From NCBI RefSeq assembly GCF_021130785.1, contig NC_060208.1:170556501-170620500 (forward strand): 64,000 nucleotides of DNA, written 5' to 3'. How positions within the stretch are numbered: the stretch's first letter is position 1; the number at the start of each line of letters is the position of its first letter. The position numbers and the translations under genes were made by a program. Shown here one piece after another: positions 12,153 to 24,545 of this stretch. This DNA comes from Homalodisca vitripennis. Its lineage: Eukaryota > Arthropoda > Insecta > Hemiptera > Cicadellidae. The notes under the pieces were generated by a model that was not told the origin of the DNA, ran no database searches, and saw nothing but the letters and a program-made list of their open reading frames with translations.

Positions 12153-12205
12153 ACAAGTAAATGGCAGAATAAATAAATTTGTAAGCAAACAATATATTCA
12201 TAAGA
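12153..12205 (+). repeat. repeat A, right part of a split copy
   Basis: GACAAGTAAATGGCAGAATAAATAAATTTGTAAGCAAAC resembles the stretch at 5279-5318 of the uninterrupted copy. Confidence 0.4.
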
Positions 12206-15200
12206 AATTTAAACACGTTAAATTTTGAAAATTACAACTCATAACACAACTCTATTGTGACTTGGTGTGTATACTGTTATTATTTAAATACTGATATAAA
12301 ACCAAAATTAAAAAATCTGAATTTATAACGTAGCGAAATACTTTAAAAAATATTCCATACGAAGTCCTTATTTTTTATAATTTCTATGACCCTTCATTTC
12401 TAAAAGACTGAGTTCTACGATGCGTCATTTTTGTGTCATCTTTTTTTGTATCCCTTGTGGAGGAATCTGGATAAACAATAATGTGGATCTTAACGTTGAA
12501 GGAATGCACAGTCAATAAAATTATACAATTATAAAAATGGTCTTAATCATGAGAAAACTTTAAAATGCAAAATGAATATAATGTTACATTTTATTAATTA
12601 TAAAAATAAGAAAAGGACTTACAAACATCTCATATTACTGAAAAAATATCATCTAAGGATGAAGTTTGGATTTATGATATAACACAAAATGTCATATATG
12701 TATGACTATTACTGAAACAAATTTACAATAAAGCACTGTATCAAATTTAACCATAACGTACCATTTGCAAGTAGAGTTAGGGATGACATAAAATCCATCA
12801 GGTCCATATTAATTATAGCTGTAGATTGAGTAAATATCTCCTAACACTGAGAATATTTCTTGAAATGAGAGGACCTTACGAAGGCACAAGGAAAAATTAA
12901 GAAATTTTGTTGCCTAAAACTATATTTTGTCTATCCTGTATAAATATAGTAGCCCCTGAAGTGTTACGTAACCTTTCCGACCCAAACACATTTGCACACC
13001 CACTCACAGGTCTAATGTTCTCCTCACCCCTGAATCATCGACTGTATTCCCAATGTGAATTGACCAAATGTTTTAATTATTATTTAATTCAGTAAATTTT
13101 ATTACGTATGTAATCTTGAAATTAAAAAAGAGCTAGTTCAAATACTCAAATACTAGTACTAATTAAATAGTAAGTTAGTATCAAAGTTAATGCATATTAT
13201 GATCAGCATTGCACTACCTTGAACAAATTAACGCTTGGACTCATTTTCTTGATTTTTAATAGTTATAATTCATTTTAATAAATAATTTCAAAATAGTAAA
13301 AAAATAAAAACTAGTTTATCTATCCAATTGACCAGTTTATGACTAAAATCAAACAATTTAGCATTACTACATACCGATCTGTCATTTTATTGCTTAAGAA
13401 CCTACATGTGTTTGGGGTTATTTTCTATTAAGTTACCTATTAAATCTAACTAGAAGTAAATTTCAAAAACGATTTTTACAATCGTCAATAAATCAATTAC
13501 AAGGAACATCATAATTCCTTTAATAAATTTTTATTGACAACAGTTTCACTATGTTGTAGTATTTTGTATAACTAATAAGGGTATGTCTAATTTGACTTTT
13601 TATTATGTTTTACAAATTATATCAGGGATCATCTCTAACAGTCACTGTTAATAACCCTCATGCCAGTTTTTAAATGTCTTAAATTTGAATTTTACACTGT
13701 CTAAAAAACGTTTAAAGTTTGGAATTTATTGTAATTTATACATTTAGAAAGTTATAATTTTTAATATTTGTTTCGTAGTTTCTTAGTTTTCGTAAAGAAC
13801 ACAAGTAGTACAGAGTTGAACTGTTTAAACGTTAGAGAAAGGTTCCTAAAGTGGGGTTCTTAGTTTATTTACTTATCCATGTCGACCTCATAACCATTTC
13901 GTGATCCGGTAAAGTCTGTCTCATCAACGTCAACGTTGAATATTGCAATTTATCTTGACTCCTAAGCAGATAGCTCTCAGAGGATAAGCCCTCCCAAGCT
14001 CTCCAACTCTGTCTTTGTTGGGATTATCTGATTTCTTTTCCTCTAGCCAGTGAAGTAAATACATTAACTCTGACCTATTTGAGTACCTAGCAAATCCCTT
14101 TTAGAAAAATACAGTCTTGCGAATTTACTATTAACCTATTTGGTCGTTATACGACTATACTCAAGGTAAGTTAAAAGTATTTTACTTTGGTGATAATTAT
14201 CGAACTAAAATGATGTGTACAATACTGTGATAAATTAATCAGTTTTATTACAAATATTTAATTGTATACCATCAGTAAAGGGAATCAAATTACGACAGAT
14301 TAGCTTAGTATAATTAGTAGAAATAACTGAAAATTATTTGTAATACAGAATAACTAACCAAGTATATCAATCCGCTTATTGATGTGATAAATTCATTCAA
14401 TTTTACTATTGAAGCTCATTACACAGTATTATTAGTAGCAAATTATAAGTTTAATGTACTATTGAGGTTGCTATAAGAATACTCAATAGTGATGTGTAGT
14501 TGTAATCAGGTTTTCTACAAAAGTTTCTTTGAAACCAATTGATTTTTGTGCAGTGTATACAAGCTTATGACCTTTTTCTCAAAACGCTTGTTTGTGCAAT
14601 TTTTAATTTTTCCAAATTGATATAATAGTAATTAAAGTTTTTTTACACCAGACCATTTATACCAAACTTGTGAAATACTTTAAAAGTTACAATAAACACA
14701 AGAAATAGAAGTACAGAACAAGTATTCCTTTTTAATATGAATGAAATTAACAAGAAACCTCACGAAAATGTAAATTAGATGTGGTTTATATCTCGTGTAT
14801 TGGATACGACACGCAGAGAAACTATATATAATTTTAATTTTAAAGCATTACAAAATGGATATTGGAAAGGGGTATTGAAAGTTAAAATCTGCATAAAATA
14901 TTGTTATTAATAAATCTATACAATAGTATGTTTTAAATTGAAGCGAAAAAAATTAAATCTCCAGAAAATATCTACAAATAAATGTAGTTGAGAACTTGGT
15001 TACAGTTGTTTCATAATCTTTTCATACTTTTCCTTTTTCAGTTGAAGGGAATAAAGGAGATAAAAGGCACTATATCAAATCGGATTGCTAAAATAAATAC
15101 CGAAAAAGAAGTAAATACAGTAAGTTTGTCATTAAATATCAATTATAATGTGTTTATTTTAATAAACTGTTTGAAAAAGAACGTCAAACTCTGTTAGATA

Positions 15201-15724
15201 AGGAATCCTTGCTATACGCTTGAGGTTGATCATGTGCTCCTAGTTTTTATAATATTTTTTACCAATCTCTTTTACGACCTTGGGATAGAGTAGGGTTACA
15301 TAAACTGTAGGCGAGGTGTTTTGGTATTTGTTAAATCTGCTTGAATTAGAGCAATTAAATCCTCGGCAAATAATCATAGATTAATTTCCTTGTGTCAACT
15401 CCACAAAGTTTTTAAATATATTTGGCATATTTCATTTTATATAGAAGAGAGGTAAACTTCATACATGAGAACACATACTGAATTCGGTTGTGTTTTAAAA
15501 ACAGCCCCAAAATCGTATTATTTTGAGAAATAAGTTCAATAGGTTGAAGAATCTATATTTATTTTATACTTAATGAGCCTTCCTATTCAACAACCCTTAC
15601 CGGATAGGTGAAGGAATATTAATTTTATTACTATTTACATATTTACTAATAATTCATTACAAAAAACATGCAAGGTATTTGTATAACTTTAATCTGAAGT
15701 CAATATATTTAATATCAACACAAT

Positions 15725-15776
<52 letters not shown>

Positions 15777-16164
15777 CCCCACATATTTTCAAAACTTTTC
15801 AATCACATATCCAAAGTGTACACAGAGAAAATGTTCTTTTTCAATGCACAAAGCACCAGAAAAGATCATTTGCAAGACATAAAAATTCCTACTAATAAAA
15901 AATACTTAGATAAGAATTATTTAACTAGAGTATTCGTATTAGCACAAACATGAGTGGTTTTTCCAAAGCATGATTATTATACATTAGATGTTTCTTTAAA
16001 AAGTGTTTAATAATTTAAAAATGTATACATGTATGCTACAAGAAACACTAATCCGAGAAAAATAAACGCATAAACATTTCTTATTAGTAATAGAACGAAA
16101 TATCATCACAATTTAAGTTACTAAAACAAATTTAAGTGTTATTCGATTATACCTGTTGTTAGAA
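12206..16164. other. AT-rich non-coding stretch
   Basis: No gene can be supported. It is mostly low-complexity A/T with short frames of noise composition. It contains the (TA)n tract at 15732-15772. Confidence 0.3.
15732..15772. repeat. (TA)n microsatellite
   Basis: About 20 uninterrupted TA dinucleotides. The Y/I-repeat reading frames across it are artefacts of the repeat. Confidence 0.95.
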
Positions 16165-16386
16165 GTGCCGATAGACGAGCGGTCTAAGACGTTGGACTTT
16201 GACTCTGAGTTAGAGATAGCGCAGGTTCGAATCCTGTTTGTGACCCTTGCACTTTTTATCAGTACCATCGGCCTTGTACTGTATCGACTCTCCCCTTTAT
16301 TCTGTTTGATAAGATCCTCGCACAGGCCGGTGGCCCATGGGGACGAACAGAGTAAGGCTTAAAAGGGGATCGGCTTCTCCTTTTTG
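16165..16386 (+). mobile_element. tRNA-derived SINE, solitary copy
   Basis: The head (about 80 bp) resembles a class II tRNA, closest to tRNA-Leu in the GACGAGCGGTCTAAGACG region. It has a perfect B box (GGTTCGAATCC at about 16223-16233) and an A box altered at one position (TAGACGAGCGG). The unrelated body shares CCTTGCACTTTTTATCAGTACC, GATAAGATCCTCGCACAGG and CAGAGTAAGGCTTAAA with the SINE inside each tandem-array unit. It ends GGATCGGCTTCTCC followed by T5. The two sources differ by scattered substitutions, so they are independent insertions of one family. Target duplications are not clear. Confidence 0.75.
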
Positions 16387-19300
16387 TTAACAAAAAAAAT
16401 TACTAACCATTATAAAAATACAAAATTTAATTTTTAAAGTAAAAATAAAAACAATTTAGTTCATCTTGCGTCATTAAAAGTTTGTCAAACGAAAGGTTAT
16501 AAGGATATATTCATAAAAACGTAAGAAATGACATACAGTATATTTTAAGTTGCAATAAAATTGCAACACGCACAATTAGCAACGTACTCGGACTTTAGCT
16601 ATTAGTGGCAAAGCCTAAGTGTGAAAGGGATATTGCGTCACCCACACGACATTTGAAACGTCAGCACTACTTTTGTACCATTTCAGACTTTAAGTGAAAA
16701 AGCCTTTTCGTTGGAAGCGAGCTTGTTGGTGACATGTCCTGTCGCAAAGTAATTAACGCAATGCATTTAGATTTCTTAGGCTGCAAAAACTTAGGTTGCT
16801 TGAAACCGTTAATGGAACGAGAAAAATAATAGGATTTGGTCAATAACAGGTCAGTAAAATATCGGTAGAAAAGGTCCAGTATAAAAGCATAATTTCGCAT
16901 CTTTACTTCCTTATTTTCTTATCATCCTAGCGTTCGGTGTTGAGGTCAACTAAGAGAACCCTGATAAATGTTAGTCATTATTTCACTTTATGCATTATAC
17001 ACAACTTTATGTTTACTTTTCAATGGATTAGTACAGATTTTTTATTTTTGAAGCTCAAGTCATTTCATAAAGTGATTTGAGGATATTTACACTGTATGAG
17101 GAATGAGTGATTGAGGAACTGTATTGTTGCTGTTTAAAAGTTTGAGTACTTAAATTAGTAGTTTTCTCTTTAGAGTATTGCTGTTTTATGCAAATAAAAG
17201 TTTCATGGTCTAATTTTATTCACTTTATTGTAATGCCCATCCATGACAAATATTCAGTCTTTTTTTTAAATTGTGTTACTTACGAGTAGTAGCCCACATC
17301 GTGTTAGCCATTGCAGTTTTATTTTTATGATTATTATTGTTATTGTTCTTATATCTTGGTATTCTGTCCATCCATGGCGTTTCAATTCCTTTATAATAGC
17401 TGAAATATGGAGATATTGTTGGTAATTTTTGCAGGAGGCGTAATATGGGGAAGACTGTCCTCGGTGACTCATATGTGGTACGTCTCTCTGTCCAACAATA
17501 GAAGTGGATGGTACGCGTTACTGCAGCACATATAAAAAATGTTGCAGACATTTTCTATTCAGAGAAGAAAAGATATAGTTATAGAGGCTAAAGATATAGT
17601 CTGAGTAGGTTAGACAAAATAAGGGAAGTTATCATAACCATTATATGCATATGACAAAAAATCAACACTCCTGCTTAATAGGTATATTAAACACTCACCG
17701 TAAATATAAAAGAAACGATTTTTTTAACTATATATAGTCTAGTATCCGAGTGCCAATTTGCACTGTATACAACAGTATACAAAAGTATATCTCTTGAAAT
17801 CAATAGAGCAATTTTTCATAAGAAATAAATATCAGTCGGGCAGTGAAGGGTTAAAAGTAATAAACGATAGATATATAATGAGCAGACTTTAATTTTAAAT
17901 CAAATACAACTAATCACATACAGACTATTAAAGTGGTGATTTTCAGTCTCCTTATTTAACAATTGCTTCATATATCTAAACCTTTCGATACCCTCACATT
18001 TCGGTCTCTACCCAAATTACGTGAAGACAACCAATCTTTTTCAAACATTCTTTCTTTTTCAAAAATTCCTCTATCGATTTCAAGAAAAATCAGGTCGTGT
18101 GCTTACAGTAAAAACTGCTGTCAGCTTCTAAACACTTGTCTAAATCCATTGTTCTAAACAAAAATACAATGTCGCTATCAATGATTGCCTTATAAGTCTA
18201 ATAACTAATCTAAACTATTCAAAGACTAGTAGTTCATTACACTGTATCTCTAATTCAAAAATCGTTGACTGAAAAATTGCATCTTAATTAATTAAACTGC
18301 CTGTGTGATTACTATAATTGTTTTCGTTTTCCTATATCATATAGTTATATATAAAAATAGGACATTTTACATGTTCTTGTCCTGTAAATAGTAGTTCTCG
18401 TTTCTAACCGTATAACATACAACAAAAACTTGTTTAATCTGCGTTGATGAAACATTGACAAGAATATTTTCGTTTTTAGCCGTTAAATGTTTTGTTTCAA
18501 AGGGTTTAAAACGAAAAAAGTTAAGAAATAACATTTTCGCTTCGCTTGAATTATCAAAACGACATTCGAGCCAAAATACCTCAAATCGCAATCCACAAAT
18601 TTGACTCCAATTGTGGGAACAGATGACTCCCATAAACGCACACACGCAAACACACTAATATATAAATACTCGTACATATAATTTCAATAAAGATTGATTC
18701 AAAAGAGTATTGAGGAAAAAATATTTATTCGATTTTGTTGTCAGAATGAAGTTATGTATGTTTCAGGAAAGGATGACTACTAAAATGTCACATCACTGAG
18801 AACAAAAGAGGAGAAAGAGAAGATAATTTGATGAAAATACGATGCAAGATATAAAATTACGATATTACTGTAATTTGATATGAATGGTACAGTTTAACAA
18901 ATAGTGAAAGTTGCGAGGTGTGGCGAGACAGGGTACTGGTGTCGCGGTGTCATAATATTGTTAGCTATTGTTGGGTGGGGCATCTCACGTCTCTACATTG
19001 TCAGAGAGAGAGAGAGTGAGACAATGCTCTTTTGCAAGGTCATAGGTCATTGTGCAACTGTTCACACTACTGTTATGTCGTACCGTTTGGGCGCTAAGTA
19101 TACTATTTAAACACGGTCTTTACTAAGTATTACTTATTCTTAAGTAATTTTATTACGATTCATGTAAGATAACCAATTTTCTGTTGTGCGATTAAAAACA
19201 AACGTCTGATCTGTAATATGTAGAACAGTAACAGGTGTCACGTAGAAACAAAACCAATAATTCAATGGGCTGAAAGCAACTGGGCTCATGTGGGATAAAG

Positions 19301-19770
19301 TGTAATCCACAGCTTTGGGCGGCTCAATACTTTTTCTATCATTCGGTCGATCAAGCGTCTTTCGTAAACGAATCCTGTATTGAAAAGTATGCTAGAATGC
19401 AAAAATTTTTAATAATCAACGATGGATGAACAATAAAAATTATTTTGACTCTCTTCAAAGTATTATAATAACGATATAGAATTATAAAATGTCAAAATGG
19501 ATATAACTGTAATAGTTTTTTCCATCAATTTTATTAAATGTAATACATTAAAAATATTATTCACAATTTAAATTTAAAGCATATAATTATGATCGCAGAG
19601 AATGCTCAAAGTATTTTATAAACTGCAACAAATTTAAAAAAAATATTATTCGAACGTAACACTACATTTAATACAGGACAAGCATCAGACAGCAGAATTA
19701 AATGACAAGTACTTTTGCTATGTAAATGTAGTGTGCGAATATTTGCATTTACCTGACAATTGGCGGTAAG
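16387..19770. other. AT-rich stretch with weak signals only
   Basis: No gene is supported. A repeat-A-like piece (GGCAAAGCCTAAGTGTG, CACACGACATTTG) lies at about 16605-16660. On the minus strand a perfect GTAAGT donor-like site at about 17284-17279 follows a short ATG-containing open stretch, which could be a 5' exon but is not testable here. Confidence 0.3.
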
Positions 19771-19779
19771 TCCTAAACA

Positions 19780-19935
19780 CACAAGGCCGGGGAAGCGGGC
19801 GGACTAAGACTGAAGTGGTACAACCCCCGACCGTTCCTCTTCGGCTGGCCTCGGCAGCCCTCGGCTATCTCCGTTACCACCCACCCCAACCCACGGTAAT
19901 ATTCCCCAACTGTCTTGTATTTTCACTGTGTGGAC
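19780..19935. other. GC-rich island, possible exon, strand unclear
   Basis: Clearly richer in G and C than its surroundings. The minus strand is open to a stop at 19806-19804 and includes PWVGVGGNGDSRGLPRP. The plus strand is open in more than one frame up to a GTAATA site near 19895. Openness on both strands follows from GC richness, so a coding call is weak. It could also be promoter-associated or repeat-derived. Confidence 0.2.
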
Positions 19936-20343
19936 ATTAATTTGTGTGTGGGCAACCAACGTTTGACTAATACCACAATAGTGAATCATGTTTGAGGTGG
20001 TCTAATTCCTAGTTAGTTTGTGAACAATAAAAGCGAGATGACGTTGACGAGTTTGCACTTTACCATTGCACTGATGTAAAAGAAAATTTCATAGTAAATA
20101 ATTAAAATTTCCATTCATGTGCTATAATAATATTTTATAAATATACTTTTCTATAAATAAAAATATAATCACTTCTTTATCTTTTGTGTGGTAAATTGTG
20201 TTGTAAACCTAAAGATGTTACACGTTAAAGTTTTACCTTTATCAATCAGATTTAGAGTAGATTACAAAGCCGACGGGAAGGTAGGTAATGAGAGAGTCGT
20301 ATTTTAGATCTAAATCAAGTGTGTACAAGTGATGTTAACTTAG

Positions 20344-20481
20344 AGCGAGAATTTTAAAGGATCAGGAGGACGAAATGTTAGGAGAATCGCCGTTCGAAGC
20401 AACGTCGTACTGTCTCTCGACTCTGATTTCAACCTCCTGTCAAATATTCAAGAGGACTTGGCTGAAGATACAGAAGAATGA
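20344..20481 (+). CDS. candidate terminal exon, acidic C-terminus
   Basis: A GC-richer segment that opens directly after an acceptor-like AACTTAG (ending 20343), with an in-frame stop at that same TAG, and closes at TGA (20479-20481). It has 45 codons with good third-position variety. The end reads VVLSLDSDFNLLSNIQEDLA followed by an acidic EDTEE tail. An acidic tail and a splice-bounded frame are consistent with the last coding exon of a host gene, or of a transposase carried as an old insertion. No family is recognised and no upstream exon was identified. Confidence 0.35.
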   Translation, partial: SENFKGSGGRNVRRIAVRSNVVLSLDSDFNLLSNIQEDLAEDTEE

Positions 20482-21161
20482 TTAGTTTTAGTTTGTTAAG
20501 AAACCATAATTTACGTTAAAATGTTCAATCCTTTTTTAGGATAAGAACACTAAGGATTGTTTATTTATACGTCAATATGTTTTTGAAATGGCCGCTGAAT
20601 TTTGTGTCACAGAAAATTAATAAATTAGTAAATTTGAAATAGAATTATTATTTTTTAAATAGATGTATTATAGAACAGAGAAATCCTCTGATAGTTAAAG
20701 TATTTGTAAACTATGTGATACATCAAGACTTCATTAAAATTTAAATTGTGCTGGAAATCGTCGGGATTGTTTGTTATAGATTTAGAGTTCTGAAAACATT
20801 TCGCTTTAGAGCTACCACGCTGATTTTGACAAAATGGATTTCCATCAACAACCCGACAATCCCTCTTACACCTAATTAATAAAATAATTAATATACAATT
20901 TGTAACTTTATGCAGATTAATTTGTTGACTGATTTCCAATGTATAAAGATTTACTGTAGACATGGTATGTGTATACTCAGTTTATTTCTTTCTTAAATTT
21001 TGAAATAGATTATTAATTGTTTTTTATTTTGGACTGATAGCTACAGATACATTAACTCTTAATTTTAGAAAGATTTAAAACCAAAGGAAAAGCTGTAATG
21101 TAAAAAAAAATTGTGTTATATTCCATGATTTATACACAAATTGGAGAACTTGATATACGTA

Positions 21162-21380
21162 TTAAGTATTTTTGTTTGTGAGGAAAGGGAAAGCTGTAAC
21201 TTGTTTGTGTAAAATAAATGACAGTTTGATTGCTTCAAAACCCACAAAGTTTGCAACAACTTGAACTGAATCTAACTTTGTATTGTGTGTGACGTCACTA
21301 TGCGGTTGTAAAGAGAACAACATGTCTGTCCCACATTCTCGCATTGTAAACCGAAGTAACTCCTTTGTTTTCTTATGCAT
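21162..21380 (-). repeat. dispersed repeat B, copy 1
   Basis: The minus-strand stretch at about 21225-21345 aligns with 63880-64000 on the plus strand. It includes AAAGTTAGATTCAGTTCAAG and the following CAAACTTTGTG block. Both copies are open and share the peptide KLDSVQVV, preceded by an H/N/R-rich stretch. It may be a transposon-derived coding repeat. The family is not recognised. Confidence 0.5.
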
Positions 21381-21953
21381 AATTTAAGGCGCAATGCTCT
21401 TAAGTCGTAGAAAATCAATACTTTAAATATTAAAAGAAGCGCTTACTATGCCCCTGGACTTCTTTAGCACTACCATTATTTATTTTGTGTCGTGTTACCT
21501 TCACTTCTTAGTGCCCTATTGAAAAACATTAATATATGCACAGTCAAAGGTAATCAGACTTGTATTCTGTTTTATTATTTTTATTATAAATTCAATAATT
21601 TTAAATTCTGTCTGGTACCTTTCTCTTTTTGTTATTAACCACTAAATTAATAAATTTCCGTAATTTTCCTCATTCTTCTGTTTTCTAATATCGTAGGAAA
21701 TGTGGTACGGCAGAATAAAGATAATTAAAAAATCATATACTTCAAAAAATAAAATATTTGTTCAGTAGCTAGATGAATCAATGTGAAAAAACACATTCAG
21801 ATTACTAAGAAATGTTTAGAAAATTTATTATATATATTTACTCACATACAGTACGAAATGAGAGTTTTATACATATTGTAGTAATATCTCATGAAAATGT
21901 ATAATAACGTATATATATTTAAGAACACTGCAATACAAATGTATCAGAAATGA

Positions 21954-22055
21954 TTATACATTATCGACAGCTTTATTTGATGTAGGGCAGTTGTCCTGAG
22001 GGAAATCATCAAACCTGTAGCCACCCGTAGGCCTGCCCCCTCCTGATGGAAATCT
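21954..22055 (-). CDS. candidate terminal exon, Gly-rich
   Basis: A GC-richer patch on the minus strand, open from an acceptor-like ATATTAG (22062-22056), whose TAG is an in-frame stop, to TAA at 21956-21954. The peptide begins RFPSGGGRPTGGYRFDDFPQ and continues with DNCPTSNKA. An AATAAA-type signal lies downstream near 21823. This arrangement fits a last exon. No family is recognised, and the stretch is only 33 codons long, so chance remains possible. Confidence 0.35.
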   Translation of the reverse strand, partial: RFPSGGGRPTGGYRFDDFPQDNCPTSNKAVDNV

Positions 22056-22062
22056 CTAATAT

Positions 22063-24545
22063 ATGAGATTTATGCCCTCGTAATTTTATTTCGTTTATTC
22101 ATCCTAAAATATTTTTGTTGGATTTATTAATGTTTTATTTGATTTAACAAATAGTATCCAAGTAATAATATTAAAATTGACATTTATATTTTCAAACCAA
22201 CCCAAAAATTAATAGATCTTTTCTCAGAATATCGAATAATCCACACTAAAAAATACTTCTTTTTCTCACTCATAAAATGGCCAATGTCTCAGGGACGTAA
22301 TATTGTATCGTGACGTCAACTTCTTTATGACTCTTGTAGACAGCACCAAGGTCATAAACTTTTGTTGTGGCGCCACACTGCTCTTATTGATTTTGCTTTG
22401 ACAGTGTCTAATATGTTCTCCTAAATATAAACAATTTTAAACTGCTGTAAATAATCATTTTTTAATAGTAGCATTATAACTATACCTATACGAACCGTGG
22501 AATGTATAAATACGAGAAAATAAGGTTTCGACATTTTAAACCCCTCAAACTTACAGGCCTTCAACCCCAGTAAATGACGACGTTTACTTTTATGTAGTCA
22601 GTTTAATTTAAAACTAGGTTCATAATTAAGAACGTCCATAACTATACCTGACTATTAAAACAATATTAATTCATTGAGAACAATAAAACCTGTCTTAACT
22701 TTAGAAATTGTGTTAAATGTAATACCTCGTGTTTGTGTGTAAATTATAATAATAATGTTGAAATGTATATTTAATTTGCAAGTTCTTAAAATGACAACTT
22801 TAGGTTTTTGTGTTTACATATGGTTTTATGTTACTGTCAAATACAATTTACTTTAAAACTTTCTATTATGTTTGGGAAAAATAAGATCTAAAAAATTAAA
22901 AAATTCAATCCTTCTACGTAAAACTGGAGAACGGGTCCAAAGAAGATTCTTTTCTTTTGGGTCTATTGAGTTTTTGGAAATAACAATAATATTTACAATA
23001 TTTATTGTAATCTAAATTTCAATGACACAAAACAACTGTTGATAAATAATTTATAAATAAACACTACAATAATTACTAAGTTTTATTTATGTGAGGCCTT
23101 TCGTGTTCAAGGAATACATCATCAGACCCACATAGCTTGAATTAGGTCTCAAAAGAATAAAATTTAATAATTATTGGAGTGTTTGTTTATAAATCAAGTA
23201 TTATATTCCAGTAAGAACCTGTTAGACTGTAACTGTTGATAAGTGTGCGAAAAAGGCTGACACATTTATTCTCAAAATAATCTTAAAAATAACAATACTT
23301 CTTAGTTAAATCTTGAGCTAACAGCTTAATATTCTTTGAGCTATCTAACTTTTATTACAGATTGCGTCATTTACGAATTTAAACCAGTTAAACAAATTGA
23401 AAATACTATTTAAACACTGTTATAAGACTCACCATAACAAACAAAACTATAAATATTTGTACACAAGGTACTATAAGGTACTTGGAACTGGTTGAATTTA
23501 TTGAAATTGTGATACGGCAATGTTACATAGGATTAAGAGACAAATGAATAACACTAAAATGCCTTAACCATTCTTTTACAGTCTACAGCCAAAAATAAAA
23601 AAAACAACAACAAAACCATCACTCCAAATCTATCATAAACGATAATTTGTAATTGATCTTAGTAAGGATTTTTAACACTTCTTCTCATACCTGAATATAT
23701 AAAAGCGACTGAAGTAAATATTTGATCAAAATATATGCACTTCATACCTGTTTATATTTTCTTGAAAAGGGGAACAAGGTCAACCAGTGCAAATAAACTA
23801 TAAATATACAATCCTTTTATTAAAAGCGTCCTTTAAAGTACAACTCTGATTTTCAAGAAAATCAATGTCAAATCTTACACTAAATAACACGATACATAAA
23901 CAAACACATAATAACATATGCCCACTTGCGTAAAAACTGTAAAACAAGTAACAAAATTAAGAACTAAAACCGAAAAGGCAAAAACGATCAACTCTCTCCT
24001 TAAAATTAGTAGAACTTGTAGATTTTACAGCAGGTAGCAAAGAGTTCGGCAATAAGTTGTTTACATCTGGTACCAAAAATAAGAAAACACTCTCCTGTCT
24101 ATTTTAAACCGCGTCCGTGGCACCTACAGAAGGCCAATCTGTCGAGTAATGCGTAAGTTTACCTTACATCTGAAAATACGGTTTATCCTTTAGTAAAAAG
24201 GTGTTCCGGTTAACAGAGCTTTGTGGACCAATAATGCAGGGGTTTCATTCATACGAAGATAGTAAGATAATTTGGAGATCTATTGGCATCCCTGTTAGCC
24301 TCAAACCCAACATTTTGTTGAGCAGCTGTTTATCTACTAGTAGATTACTACTTCACACCTGATCCAGTTTTTTTTAGTCCGTTGAATGTTGTAGGTTATT
24401 TTCATATGGTGGATATTTTTTCTGTACTAGCGTCAAAAAGTACGTTTATTAATGACTTTATTTCAGCCAGCAGCAAATCACGCTTGCTTTTCATTAATCC
24501 GAAAACTTAGTTACGCACTAAACACACTCAAACAACATCAATGAA
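22063..24545. other. AT-rich stretch, no gene seen apart from a small inverted-repeat element
   Basis: Apart from the element at 23049-23196, nothing is recognisable. Frames are short and of AT-noise composition. Confidence 0.3.
23049..23196 (-). repeat. small inverted-repeat element with hammerhead-like core
   Basis: Arms at about 23052-23087 and 23158-23195 are imperfect reverse complements (AATAAACACTACAATAATTA against TAATTATTGGAGTGTTTGTTT). Between them, on the minus strand at 23125-23099, is CTGATGA, one extra T, a stem of GTATTC and GAACAC with one mismatch and loop CTT, then GAAA. This is the same layout as the motif in the Penelope end at 9378-9410. It could be a solo Penelope-like end or a retrozyme-like element. 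Cleavage is not established. Confidence 0.4.

Noticed and set aside
11937..12188. Minus-strand frame over the LINE 3' UTR
   Set aside because: Antisense to the LINE tail and crossing its boundary with repeat A; no motif.
15679..15953. Two overlapping plus-strand frames with Y/I runs
   Set aside because: Frames created by the (TA)n microsatellite.
17266..17551. Two overlapping minus-strand frames, up to 91 codons
   Set aside because: Frames overlap each other, contain a low-complexity N/I run and show no domain; only the GTAAGT site nearby is of interest.
18904..19110. 68-codon plus-strand frame with a hydrophobic segment
   Set aside because: Includes a GAGAGA simple repeat and no family signal; likely chance.
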